Below are positions 1 through 6,059 of a DNA stretch of 9,298 nucleotides, in pieces. The stretch is from Bacteroidota bacterium (GTDB lineage Bacteria; Bacteroidota; Ignavibacteria; UBA10030). The first letter of the stretch is position 1. Every line of letters starts with the position of its first letter. The position numbers and the translations under genes are program-made. The stretch spans positions 11,121 through 20,418 of the forward strand of contig DMMN01000073.1 of the NCBI GenBank assembly GCA_003453835.1, in the 5' to 3' direction. The notes beneath the pieces were generated by a model. That model searched no databases. It was given only the letters and a program-made list of their open reading frames with translations, and had not been told where the DNA came from.

Positions 1-185
1 TCCATCGTCTTCTCCGGAATCTCAAGGCGAACGGGGTCATCATTCTGTCAGGCATCCTGAACTCCGACCTCGGCCCGCTTATGAACTCGCTCTCAAGCCG
101 GGGGGCGGTCCCCGTGGAGATGATGACCGAGAATGAATGGGCGGCGGTCTCGCTCATCAAAGTCCATGCGACTAACAACGATTGA
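1..185 (+). CDS. prmA: Ribosomal protein L11 methyltransferase, C-terminal fragment
   Basis: About 60 residues of a C-terminus are read in frame from base 3 to the TGA at 183-185; the start lies outside the window. The fragment has the end typical of PrmA: a basic leader (RNLKANG), the hydrophobic strand VIILSGIL that closes the Rossmann methyltransferase fold, then a helix and a final strand containing ENEWAAVSLIK, like the GEWVALVL-type ending of the family. PrmA uses S-adenosylmethionine to trimethylate ribosomal protein L11 in the cytoplasm. The SAM-binding motifs would be upstream and cannot be checked. The 3' end overlaps the next gene by 20 bases if that gene starts at 166, or by 53 bases if it starts at 133, so the two are probably co-transcribed. 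Another class I methyltransferase is possible, but the SGIL...EWAAVSL pattern favours PrmA. Confidence 0.8.
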   Translation, partial: HRLLRNLKANGVIILSGILNSDLGPLMNSLSSRGAVPVEMMTENEWAAVSLIKVHATNND

Positions 186-1092
186 CATAGGCACCAACAC
201 CATCTTGATGCTCGTCGCCGATCTCCATCCCGACGGAAGGATCCTGACGATTCGAGACGAACACGTCATCGCGGGACTCGGCAGAGGCGTGGATGAGAAC
301 AGGCGCATCTCTTCAGAGACCATTGAACGCGTTCTCAACTTCCTTCGCGACTTCAAGAGGATCTCAGATGAGAATGCTTCGGAAAGAATCATCGCAAGCG
401 GCACAAGCGCTCTTCGGGATGCTGCCAACAGGGACGATTTCATAGCGGCGATTGCCGAACAGCTCGGTTTCACAGTCGAGGTCCTAGGCGGAGACGAAGA
501 AGCGGAGCTGACATACATCGGGGCGGTGACGGAGTTTCTCCAAGCCGAAAAAGAACGGAGCTTTGCCGTGCTCGACATCGGCGGCGGAAGCACGGAACTG
601 ACACTTGGAACGGACGATCGCGTGCGGAGCAAACAGAGTCTCGATCTTGGCTGCGTCAGACTCACCGAGCGATTCCTCAAGTCTTCTCCGCCCTCATCCC
701 TGTCCATGAACCATGCGCTGAATGAAATCAGATCTAAGATCGGGAGCTATCCCGGATTACCGGCCGCCACCGAATTGATCGGGGTTGCAGGGACATTGAC
801 CACACTCGCAGCGATGGACTTGGGGCTCGAGAGCTATGACCGGGCACGGGTGAGTGGTCACGTACTTACCTTCGAAACAATACAGCAGATATTCAATCAT
901 CTCAGAATCAAAAGCGTTTCAGAAATCCTTGAGCATCCGCAAGTGTTGGCCGGAAGGGCTGATATCCTCCTGGCGGGAATCCTCATACTTCTGGAGGTGA
1001 TGAAAAAGCTGAATGCAGGCAGGATTACGGTGAGTGATCGGGGACTTCGGTTTGGGCTTGTGGCAAGGGAACATCACAGGGCAACGTCATAA
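166..1092 (+). CDS. Exopolyphosphatase / pppGpp phosphatase family (Ppx/GppA), short form
   Basis: The protein has 308 residues and matches the two-lobed actin-like (ASKHA) core of the Ppx/GppA family, without the extra C-terminal domains of the roughly 500-residue E. coli enzymes. Visible motifs are phosphate-1 IDIGTNTILMLVAD (6-19), ASGTSALRDAANRDDF (77-92), the catalytic-glutamate segment GGDEEAELTYIGA (108-120), phosphate-2 VLDIGGGSTEL (135-145), DLGCVRLTE (160-168), the adenosine-type loop GVAGTLTTLA (206-215) and the closing VSDRGLRFGL (289-298). Known family members hydrolyse the terminal phosphate of inorganic polyphosphate or convert pppGpp to ppGpp; sequence alone does not say which. 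ATG 166 is chosen because the family normally begins within a few residues of the IDIG strand. ATG 133 would add 11 residues and has a GGAG at 117-120, so it remains possible. The gene overlaps prmA and converges on the cysteine desulfurase with only 46 bases between them. Confidence 0.88.
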   Translation: MRLTTIDIGTNTILMLVADLHPDGRILTIRDEHVIAGLGRGVDENRRISSETIERVLNFLRDFKRISDENASERIIASGTSALRDAANRDDFIAAIAEQLGFTVEVLGGDEEAELTYIGAVTEFLQAEKERSFAVLDIGGGSTELTLGTDDRVRSKQSLDLGCVRLTERFLKSSPPSSLSMNHALNEIRSKIGSYPGLPAATELIGVAGTLTTLAAMDLGLESYDRARVSGHVLTFETIQQIFNHLRIKSVSEILEHPQVLAGRADILLAGILILLEVMKKLNAGRITVSDRGLRFGLVAREHHRATS

Positions 1093-1138
1093 CTTCAGGC
1101 AGATGAAGAGAATACTCTGCTCATTTCATCCGAGTTCC

Positions 1139-2305
1139 TCAGCTTCCGCTTGCTTTTCTGGCAGTCGCCACGACGGTGCGCAGTGCCTCCACTGCATAGT
1201 CGAGATCCTCTTGATTAGTACTTCGTCCGAGCGAGAATCGTACCGTTGCCCGAGCGGTCTTCTCGTCCCGGCCCATCGCACGGAGTACGTGAGACGGCTG
1301 CAAGCTCCCTGAGGTGCAGGCTGAGCCACTGGTTACGGCGACGCCACGGAGATCCATCCCCATGATCAAGGCCTCCCCGTCAATCGGAACTTTGGCCGAA
1401 TCAAACGAAACACTAAGGATATTCGGGAGGCATTGAGACGGATGACCGTTGAACAGGAGACCTTCGAACTCTTTCCGCAGCCTCTCTGCCATCCTGACTT
1501 TCATGCCCTGGACCCTTTCCGCCTCTTGTTCCAGGATTTCAGCCCCTAGCTCCATCGCCACAGCGAATCCGACTGCGAGCGGCACGTTTTCCGTTCCCGC
1601 TCTCCGATTGCTTTCCTGAGCTCCACCTTCAATCAACGAATCGATCTGGGTTCCCTTCCTGATGTAAATGGCTCCAATACCTTTCGGTCCATACAGCTTG
1701 TGGGCAGACAGTGACAGGAGGTCAACCCCAAGTGCATCCGCATCCACCTTGATCTTGCCGGTCGTCTGGACGGTATCCGAGTGAAACACGATGCCATGTT
1801 CCCTCGCGATCAGTCCTATCTCGTGTATCGGCTGGATTGTGCCGACTTCATTGTTGCCGTGCATGATCGAGACGAGAGAGGTTGTTGATCTGATCTTCTT
1901 GTGGACGAATGCCGGATCAACCATTCCGAATCCATCGACCGGCAGCACATCGACCTCAAATCCTTCTCTTCGGAGCGAGTTGGCCGGGTGAAGCACGGCG
2001 TGATGCTCAATCGCCGAGATGATGATGTGGTTCTTTCCCTTCTTCCGGGCGGCCACGGCCACGCCCTTCAGCGCATAATTGTCCGATTCCGTCCCTCCGC
2101 TAGTGAAGAAGAGCTCGTCAGCTTTCGCACCGATGCAACGAGCGACGCGCTCCCGGCTGGTTTCAAGAATACTCCTTGCCTCTCTCCCAAACGCGTGCAC
2201 CGAAGATGCATTTCCAAATGTTTCGGCAAAGAGCGGCATCATAGCCGCAAGAACCCGAGGATCGATGGGGGTGGTGGCGCTATAGTCGAGATAGACGTTT
2301 TTCAT
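1139..2305 (-). CDS. nifS: Cysteine desulfurase, NifS/IscS type
   Basis: This is a 388-residue PLP-dependent fold-type I enzyme that moves sulfur from L-cysteine to a scaffold or carrier, releasing alanine, for Fe-S cluster assembly or tRNA thiolation. All key parts are present: N-terminal YLDYSATTPIDPRV (5-18), FTSGGTESDN (67-76), the EHH cofactor-stacking histidines (100-102), HGNNEVGTIQPI (149-160), HSDTVQTTGK (175-184), the PLP lysine in SAHKLYGPKG (K203, 200-209), RRAGTEN (234-240) and the persulfide cysteine C330 in SGSACTSGSLQPSHVL (326-341). This last motif is the group I NifS/IscS form, not the SufS form. The C-terminus stops soon after the fold and lacks the IscU-binding tail of E. 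coli IscS. ATG 2305 is chosen because it sits directly before the conserved strand; an ATG at 2338 would lie upstream of the likely transcription start. No nifU/iscU neighbour is seen, so the choice between the nifS and iscS names is uncertain. Confidence 0.93.
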   Translation of the reverse strand: MKNVYLDYSATTPIDPRVLAAMMPLFAETFGNASSVHAFGREARSILETSRERVARCIGAKADELFFTSGGTESDNYALKGVAVAARKKGKNHIIISAIEHHAVLHPANSLRREGFEVDVLPVDGFGMVDPAFVHKKIRSTTSLVSIMHGNNEVGTIQPIHEIGLIAREHGIVFHSDTVQTTGKIKVDADALGVDLLSLSAHKLYGPKGIGAIYIRKGTQIDSLIEGGAQESNRRAGTENVPLAVGFAVAMELGAEILEQEAERVQGMKVRMAERLRKEFEGLLFNGHPSQCLPNILSVSFDSAKVPIDGEALIMGMDLRGVAVTSGSACTSGSLQPSHVLRAMGRDEKTARATVRFSLGRSTNQEDLDYAVEALRTVVATARKASGS

Positions 2306-2313
2306 GCTCACAC

Positions 2314-2342
2314 AATATACGTGAGTGCACCGGAACAATCAA
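2314..2342 (-). promoter_or_regulatory. Sigma-70-type promoter for the cysteine desulfurase
   Basis: On the - strand, TTGATT (2342-2337, 4/6 to consensus), a 17-base spacer and TATATT (2319-2314, 5/6) form a good promoter. The expected transcription start is near 2307, only about two bases before the ATG at 2305. The promoter begins four bases beyond the T-tract of the terminator that closes the upstream operon. Confidence 0.6.
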
Positions 2343-2343
2343 C

Positions 2344-2375
2344 GGAAAAGCCGGCCTCGAACTCAGAGCCGGCTT
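2344..2375 (-). terminator. Intrinsic terminator of the ECF sigma operon
   Basis: A perfect 8-bp stem, AAGCCGGC (2348-2355) pairing with GCCGGCTT (2368-2375), encloses a 12-base loop. On the - strand the hairpin is followed by a short T-tract (TTTT, sharing the last stem bases). It lies 27 bases after the stop of the Spy/CpxP-like gene. The T-run is short, so termination may be partial. Confidence 0.75.
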
Positions 2376-2402
2376 CGGTCGAACCAGAGTCGATGGGATA
2401 CG

Positions 2403-2897
2403 CTATTTGAGTCGGTCTTCGCGCTCCTTCTGAATCTCACGAAGGATCTCCCGAAGATTCAGTTCGAAGCGGACTTCGAAGACGATGTATTCGGCGAGCT
2501 GTTTCTTGCTAAGCACTTCTGAGATCTCGTTCATATACTTTTCGCGAGCCTCATGCGTTTGATTTTGAAGCGCCCGAAGATCACTCAACACCTTGTCGTA
2601 TTCCGCATCCGTGGCTCCCGACCGACGCAACGCCTGAATTTGCTGAAACAACCCGGCCTGTTTCATACGGATGTCCCGCATGGACTCCTGGTGCTTGTTA
2701 TAGCGCGCAAAGAAGCGGATCGATGACTGCTCATCGAGGCTCAGTATCTCCATAAGTCGGATCTTCTTGAACTGCTCGACGCGTTCACCGGCCTGACCAC
2801 GCATCTGTCCGGCACCTGGTACTCTCTGAGCAACAAGGTACCCGACCCCGACGAGAACAGTCGCGAGCATGAGCGCGATAAATCGAATCGACTTCAT
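2403..2897 (-). CDS. Spy/CpxP-like periplasmic protein with LTxxQ-type repeats
   Basis: The protein has 164 residues. An N-terminal hydrophobic stretch (5-23) ending in LVAQ is a signal peptide or membrane anchor. The remainder is predicted all-helical and strongly charged. Two helical LTxxQ-like motifs are seen: ILSLDEQSSI (51-60) and VLSKKQLAEY (128-137), the second followed by FEVRFELNLREILREI. This layout matches the Spy/CpxP/ZraP-type family, whose members are ATP-independent periplasmic chaperones or stress sensors. The ATG overlaps the TGA of the anti-sigma gene in an ATGA (2894-2897), so translation is probably coupled, and a purine-rich AAAGGG lies about seven bases upstream. As last gene of an ECF operon it is a plausible feedback sensor or effector of envelope stress (inference). 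No metal-binding histidine cluster like that of ZraP is visible, so metal sensing is not supported. Confidence 0.7.
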   Translation of the reverse strand: MKSIRFIALMLATVLVGVGYLVAQRVPGAGQMRGQAGERVEQFKKIRLMEILSLDEQSSIRFFARYNKHQESMRDIRMKQAGLFQQIQALRRSGATDAEYDKVLSDLRALQNQTHEAREKYMNEISEVLSKKQLAEYIVFEVRFELNLREILREIQKEREDRLK

Positions 2898-3547
2898 AGG
2901 ATCGCCCTTTCGACGAGGCGCTGAAGCACGGCATCGACCTCAGCGTCGGTTAGCTCAACCAGCGTGCTTGAACTCGTCAAGGTCTGGAGGATATCCGAGG
3001 TTGATAGTGCGAGAGCCTCGGACTCTTTCTGCGAATCAACCTCGGGAGCTTCGCCGGAAGAGGGCTGGGATCCATCCTGCCCATCGGACAATCCGACTAT
3101 CGGAATGTGGCCGTTTTGTTCGAGAATGACCAGTGCCATTTCGTCTGCCGTGACGTCGCCGATGATTGACTTCAATTGACCCTGACCCGGGATCGTCCCT
3201 TCTTTCGGAGATGAGATGTTGAGCAGTACAATGATAGTGATAGAAGCAACGGCGAGAGGCGAAACGATTCGCACCATCAGGGGATGAGTGAGGACGGAAC
3301 GTGACTGTTTTTGCTCCAGTCGGCGGCGGATTCTTGGCAGAAGCGAGTTAAAATAGAGCGAGGATGGTCGCTCCGACTCGTCAACGTCCACCAGGACTGC
3401 CGTTGCACGTATCAGGGCGAGCTCCCTTGTGCAAGCCTCACACCGTAGGAGGTGGGACTCGACAACCCGCCGCAACTCTTCGTCGAGCGCTCCTCGTGTA
3501 TAGTCGGGCAAGTGGTAGCTAACGTGTTCTGTGTGCGCGTTTGACAT
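2894..3547 (-). CDS. Transmembrane zinc-finger anti-sigma factor
   Basis: The protein has 217 residues. Residues 8-50 form an anti-sigma zinc finger (ZAS/zf-HC2): H32-LLR-C36-EA-C39 is the diagnostic Hx3Cx2C, and H8 or H12 could supply the first ligand. A cytoplasmic basic linker (about 71-90) leads to one transmembrane helix (about 92-111, SPLAVASITIIVLLNI). The outer part of about 105 residues has an acidic, Ser/Gln-rich low-complexity stretch (154-180) and a helical end (DAEVDAVLQRLVERAI). The protein should hold the adjacent ECF sigma factor at the membrane until a signal releases it. The ATG overlaps the sigma gene by 29 bases. A GAGGAG lies only one base before the ATG, closer than usual, so translation probably relies on coupling to the sigma gene. 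The outer domain resembles nothing I recognise. Confidence 0.83.
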   Translation of the reverse strand: MSNAHTEHVSYHLPDYTRGALDEELRRVVESHLLRCEACTRELALIRATAVLVDVDESERPSSLYFNSLLPRIRRRLEQKQSRSVLTHPLMVRIVSPLAVASITIIVLLNISSPKEGTIPGQGQLKSIIGDVTADEMALVILEQNGHIPIVGLSDGQDGSQPSSGEAPEVDSQKESEALALSTSDILQTLTSSSTLVELTDAEVDAVLQRLVERAIL

Positions 3548-4076
3548 ACTCCTCGATTTTCTTGAACGCGTGAAAGTAATTCGCCTTCAGTCCGCCCACC
3601 GAAGTCTTCAGGATCTTGGCAATCTCCTCGTACGGCATTTCCTCATAGTATCTGAGAAGAAAGACGGATTTTTGTTTTGCAGGAAGAGTCTCAATTGCCC
3701 GCTCGATCAGAGAACGATTTTCCTGTCGCTCCAAAAGCTCATCCGGTGCTGCCCCTTCAACATCCTCTGCATCAAACAATTCATCGATGCGAAAGAACTC
3801 GCGGATCTTCTGCTTCCGCACCGCGTTCAGCGCAACGTTGACCGTAATGCGGTAGAGCCAGGTGAACATTGTCGAGTCCCCGCGAAACTCGCAGAGGGAC
3901 TCATACACCTTGCAGAATACTTCCTGAGTGACGTCGTCTGCGCTGTCATGATCGGCCACAAATCGGCGGGCGACCCAATAGATCCTCTCCTGATACCGGA
4001 CGACAAGCTGATTGAAAGATGCTTCATCACCTTCCTGGAATTTCCGAATCAGATCGACGTCGCTTTGGTCATTCAT
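3519..4076 (-). CDS. ECF-family RNA polymerase sigma factor (RpoE-like)
   Basis: The protein has 185 residues, a usual size for an ECF sigma factor with only regions 2 and 4. Region 2 (about 21-90) contains FNQLVVRYQERIYWVARRF, the core-binding DDVTQEVFCKVYESL (47-61) and the -10-melting segment FTWLYRITVNVALNAVRKQK (71-90). A poorly conserved linker carries acidic residues (98-118). Region 4 (about 124-176) has IETLPAKQKSVFLLRYYEEMPYEEIA and a helix-turn-helix ending in SVGGLKANYFHAFKKI. ATG 4076 is chosen because the family starts shortly before the DLIRKFQEGDEASF segment; an in-frame ATG at 4154 would add 26 unconserved residues (PSIPDRRRPSR...). The stop lies inside the anti-sigma gene. 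By family logic the sigma factor probably drives its own operon, but I could not find a convincing ECF promoter upstream. Confidence 0.92.
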   Translation of the reverse strand: MNDQSDVDLIRKFQEGDEASFNQLVVRYQERIYWVARRFVADHDSADDVTQEVFCKVYESLCEFRGDSTMFTWLYRITVNVALNAVRKQKIREFFRIDELFDAEDVEGAAPDELLERQENRSLIERAIETLPAKQKSVFLLRYYEEMPYEEIAKILKTSVGGLKANYFHAFKKIEEYVKRAHRTR

Positions 4077-4404
4077 TTCCCGTCCAAGGGCTCCCAGCGA
4101 AGGTGTTCTCGAGGGGCGGCGTCGGTCCGGGATGCTGGGGGCATTCAGACTCACGCCGGTTTGACATGATGAATCCGGAAAGGTTTAACTCGTTCTCCGA
4201 TGCGAACTTAAGGCGGATGATGGAGATGTCCGACCGATAATTCCCTTTCTCCAAGAAAGTAGAGATTCACCAAACTTGAGATCGAGGAGGAGAGGGGGCG
4301 ACCAGGTGAGCGATGGAAGTGCTTTCCGGATAAGGCAAAACAACACCTCTGACTCCAATCATCAGTTTCTGATCCGCTCGATTCTCACATTCACAACCGC
4401 CACA
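4077..4404. other. 328-base intergenic region upstream of the ECF sigma gene
   Basis: The gap lies between the phosphatase stop codon and the sigma ATG. I see no convincing gene, terminator or -35/-10 pair in the needed (-) direction. It contains a short palindrome, ATCAG-TTT-CTGAT (about 4361-4373), and a GGAA-N5-TTCC inverted repeat near 4315-4330, neither strong. The last 78 bases could belong to the sigma gene if it starts at 4154. Since the phosphatase gene has no visible terminator, read-through into the sigma operon is possible. Confidence 0.4.
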
Positions 4405-5682
4405 TTAAGCCAGTCGCTTGACGACCATGACGGTCAGATCATCAGATTGAGGTTCCCCGGCGACGAATCGATCAACATCAGAAACGATGTTGATCTTCAT
4501 TTCGGCCGCGGGTTTCTCCGCAGATTCCTGAATCTTCAGCCGGAGACGATCCTCTCCGTACTCCACAAATGCCTTGTTCATTGCTTCCGTCACTCCATCG
4601 GTGTAAAGAACAAGACCCTCCGTCCGTGTGATCTCGATACTCTCCTTCTTGTACTCGGCGATCTCGAACATCCCAAGCGGGAGTCCCCCCGCTCCTAGCT
4701 CGACAAGTGATTTCTTCAGGGGACTGAACACGAATGGGAAGTTGTGCCCCGCGTTTACGTAGGTGAAGTTCCCTCGCTCAAGATCCAGGATCCCAATGAA
4801 GAACGTGATGTATCGCTCCGGTTCCGTGTTCTTGTAGACGACGAGATTCAGCTTGCCCACCAACTCCGCCAGATCGATCTCACTCTCGATGTAAGCGTGC
4901 AGCGAGGCATGCAGCGTTGAGACGAGGAGCGCCGCAGGAACACCTTTGCCGGAAACATCCGCCACCACGAAAGCAAACTTCCGATCCGTCAGCTTGATAA
5001 TGTCATAGTAATCTCCTCCGACCATTTTCGAAGGGCGCGCGAGGGCATCAACCTCGTATCCTGGAAGCGATGGGATCTCTTTCGGGAGCAGGCGTCGCTG
5101 AATTGCTCCAGCAATCTCAATCTCTTTCTCGATCCGTTCTTTTTCGACGATGGCCTGGTGAAGTCGGGTGGTTTCAATCGCCAGAGCCGCATGAACGGAG
5201 AAGGCGCCGAGAAATTGCTCATCGTCTTTGTCGAACACTCCCTCTCGCTTATTGAGAATCTGGAAGACGCCGATGATTTTCTTTTTGCGATCCCGCATCG
5301 GCATACAAAGCATGGTCTTGGTTTGGAAGCCCGTCCGGATATCGAACCCTGCAAAGAAGCGCTTGTCCTTCCAGGCATCTTGCAGATTGATGGTACGACC
5401 CGTCTTCGCGACGTGCCCTGCAATCCCCGTCCCGATGGGGAGCCTGATTTCCACAAGCTCTTTCCCTTTCAAAACCTTCGACCAGAGCTCCTTCTTCTCC
5501 TGATCGATCAGGTAGATCGTTCCACGATTTGCCTTCAGGTTCTTGACGGCCAAATCGAGGATGAGCGAGAGAAGTTTGTCGAGATCAAGCGTGGAATTCA
5601 GAATCTTCGAGGCATTGATGAGGCTCTCGAGTCGTTTGATTTCTTCGCGACTCGGCTTCGCTGCTTTTCGAGGGATGGGCAT
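4405..5682 (-). CDS. GAF-domain PP2C phosphatase (RsbU/SpoIIE type)
   Basis: The protein has 425 residues and no signal peptide or membrane segment. Residues about 30-172 form a GAF sensor domain (starting near SKILNSTLDLDKLLSLIL, with IGTGIAGHVAKTGRTINLQDA and MLCMPMRDRKKKIIGVFQILNK). A helical linker (172-200, EKERIEKEIEIAGAIQRRLLP) transmits the signal to a SpoIIE-type PP2C domain (210-424). The metal-binding motifs are intact: VGGDYYD (221-227), VADVSGKG (240-247), VNAGHN (309-314), YTDGVTEA (360-367) and SDDLTVM (413-419). Such enzymes remove phosphate from serine on an anti-sigma-factor antagonist or similar STAS protein and so control a partner switch. No STAS protein or RsbW-like kinase gene lies in the window. 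ATG 5682 is preferred; a GTG at 5748 would add 22 residues rich in Arg, Pro and Thr. Neither has a clear Shine-Dalgarno sequence. Confidence 0.9.
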   Translation of the reverse strand: MPIPRKAAKPSREEIKRLESLINASKILNSTLDLDKLLSLILDLAVKNLKANRGTIYLIDQEKKELWSKVLKGKELVEIRLPIGTGIAGHVAKTGRTINLQDAWKDKRFFAGFDIRTGFQTKTMLCMPMRDRKKKIIGVFQILNKREGVFDKDDEQFLGAFSVHAALAIETTRLHQAIVEKERIEKEIEIAGAIQRRLLPKEIPSLPGYEVDALARPSKMVGGDYYDIIKLTDRKFAFVVADVSGKGVPAALLVSTLHASLHAYIESEIDLAELVGKLNLVVYKNTEPERYITFFIGILDLERGNFTYVNAGHNFPFVFSPLKKSLVELGAGGLPLGMFEIAEYKKESIEITRTEGLVLYTDGVTEAMNKAFVEYGEDRLRLKIQESAEKPAAEMKINIVSDVDRFVAGEPQSDDLTVMVVKRLA

Positions 5683-5805
5683 CTTGATTCTGGCAAGTGG
5701 GGTGGATGGGGTGGATGTCAGATCTCGTCGAAGGGAACGCAGAGGCACGTTTGATGCGACTTTGCATCCGGCTTCGCCTAACCCGTGTAGTTCAGTCGCC
5801 CTGCA

Positions 5806-5834
5806 AGTATAGGGCGATTCTTCATCATTGTCAA
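5806..5834 (-). promoter_or_regulatory. Near-consensus sigma-70 promoter for the GAF-PP2C gene
   Basis: On the - strand, TTGACA (5834-5829, 6/6), a 17-base spacer and TATACT (5811-5806, 5/6) make the best promoter in the window. Transcription would start near 5799, giving a leader of about 117 bases to ATG 5682 or about 50 to GTG 5748. One copy of the AATGATGA repeat lies across the -35/spacer border, which is a suitable place for a repressor. Confidence 0.75.
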
Positions 5835-5899
5835 ATCCGGATCAAAGGGCGGGATATGGCACTGGGACATTCATCATTCGGAGTTGGACACTCATCATT
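5822..5899. repeat. Three TCATCATT repeats upstream of the GAF-PP2C promoter
   Basis: TCATCATT occurs at 5822-5829, 5871-5878 and 5892-5899. The last two belong to a longer imperfect repeat, GGACATTCATCATT (5865-5878) and GGACACTCATCATT (5886-5899), identical at 13 of 14 bases and exactly 21 bases apart, that is two helical turns. They could be an operator or the edge of a dispersed intergenic repeat. The distance to the third copy (49 bases) is less regular. Confidence 0.6.
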
Positions 5900-5957
5900 G
5901 CTGTCGTCGAGAATATCTGATTGCGAGGGCACAGCGTCCACCGGGGGCTCGCAACAA

Positions 5958-5996
5958 GCAAAAAGGGCATCCCGGCTCGGTGGCCAAGATGCCCTT
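5958..5996 (-). terminator. Intrinsic terminator of the cohesin gene
   Basis: A 9-bp perfect stem pairs AAGGGCATC (5963-5971) with GATGCCCTT (5988-5996). Its 16-base loop contains a further GGC/GCC pairing. Read on the - strand, the hairpin runs directly into TTTTTGCTTGTTG. It lies 63 bases after the cohesin stop codon and separates that gene from the phosphatase promoter. Confidence 0.85.
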
Positions 5997-6059
5997 CGCA
6001 AGAAATTCACACGAAAGCACTCAAGGAACGGTAGCAGTCCTTCGGGACGATTCGTGGGA

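Noticed and set aside
1102..1130. Inverted repeat GATGAA...TTCATC between the convergent genes
   Set aside because: The stem is short and AT-rich, the loop is long and no T-run follows on either side, so it is not a convincing terminator.
2306..2338. ATG at 2338 as start of the cysteine desulfurase
   Set aside because: The 11 added residues are not conserved in the family and their codons overlap the -10 and spacer of the likely promoter.
3531..4169. 212-codon + strand open frame opposite the sigma gene
   Set aside because: It mirrors the sigma factor coding strand and has no recognisable motif or ribosome binding site.
4161..4189. TTGACA-N17-TTTAAC on the + strand near the sigma gene
   Set aside because: It has a perfect -35 but a poor -10 and points into the antisense of the phosphatase gene, with no + strand gene to serve.
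6037..6048. GTCC-TTCG-GGAC mini-hairpin after the cohesin stop
   Set aside because: Only four base pairs and the TTCG loop is on the non-transcribed sense; the real terminator lies at 5958-5996.
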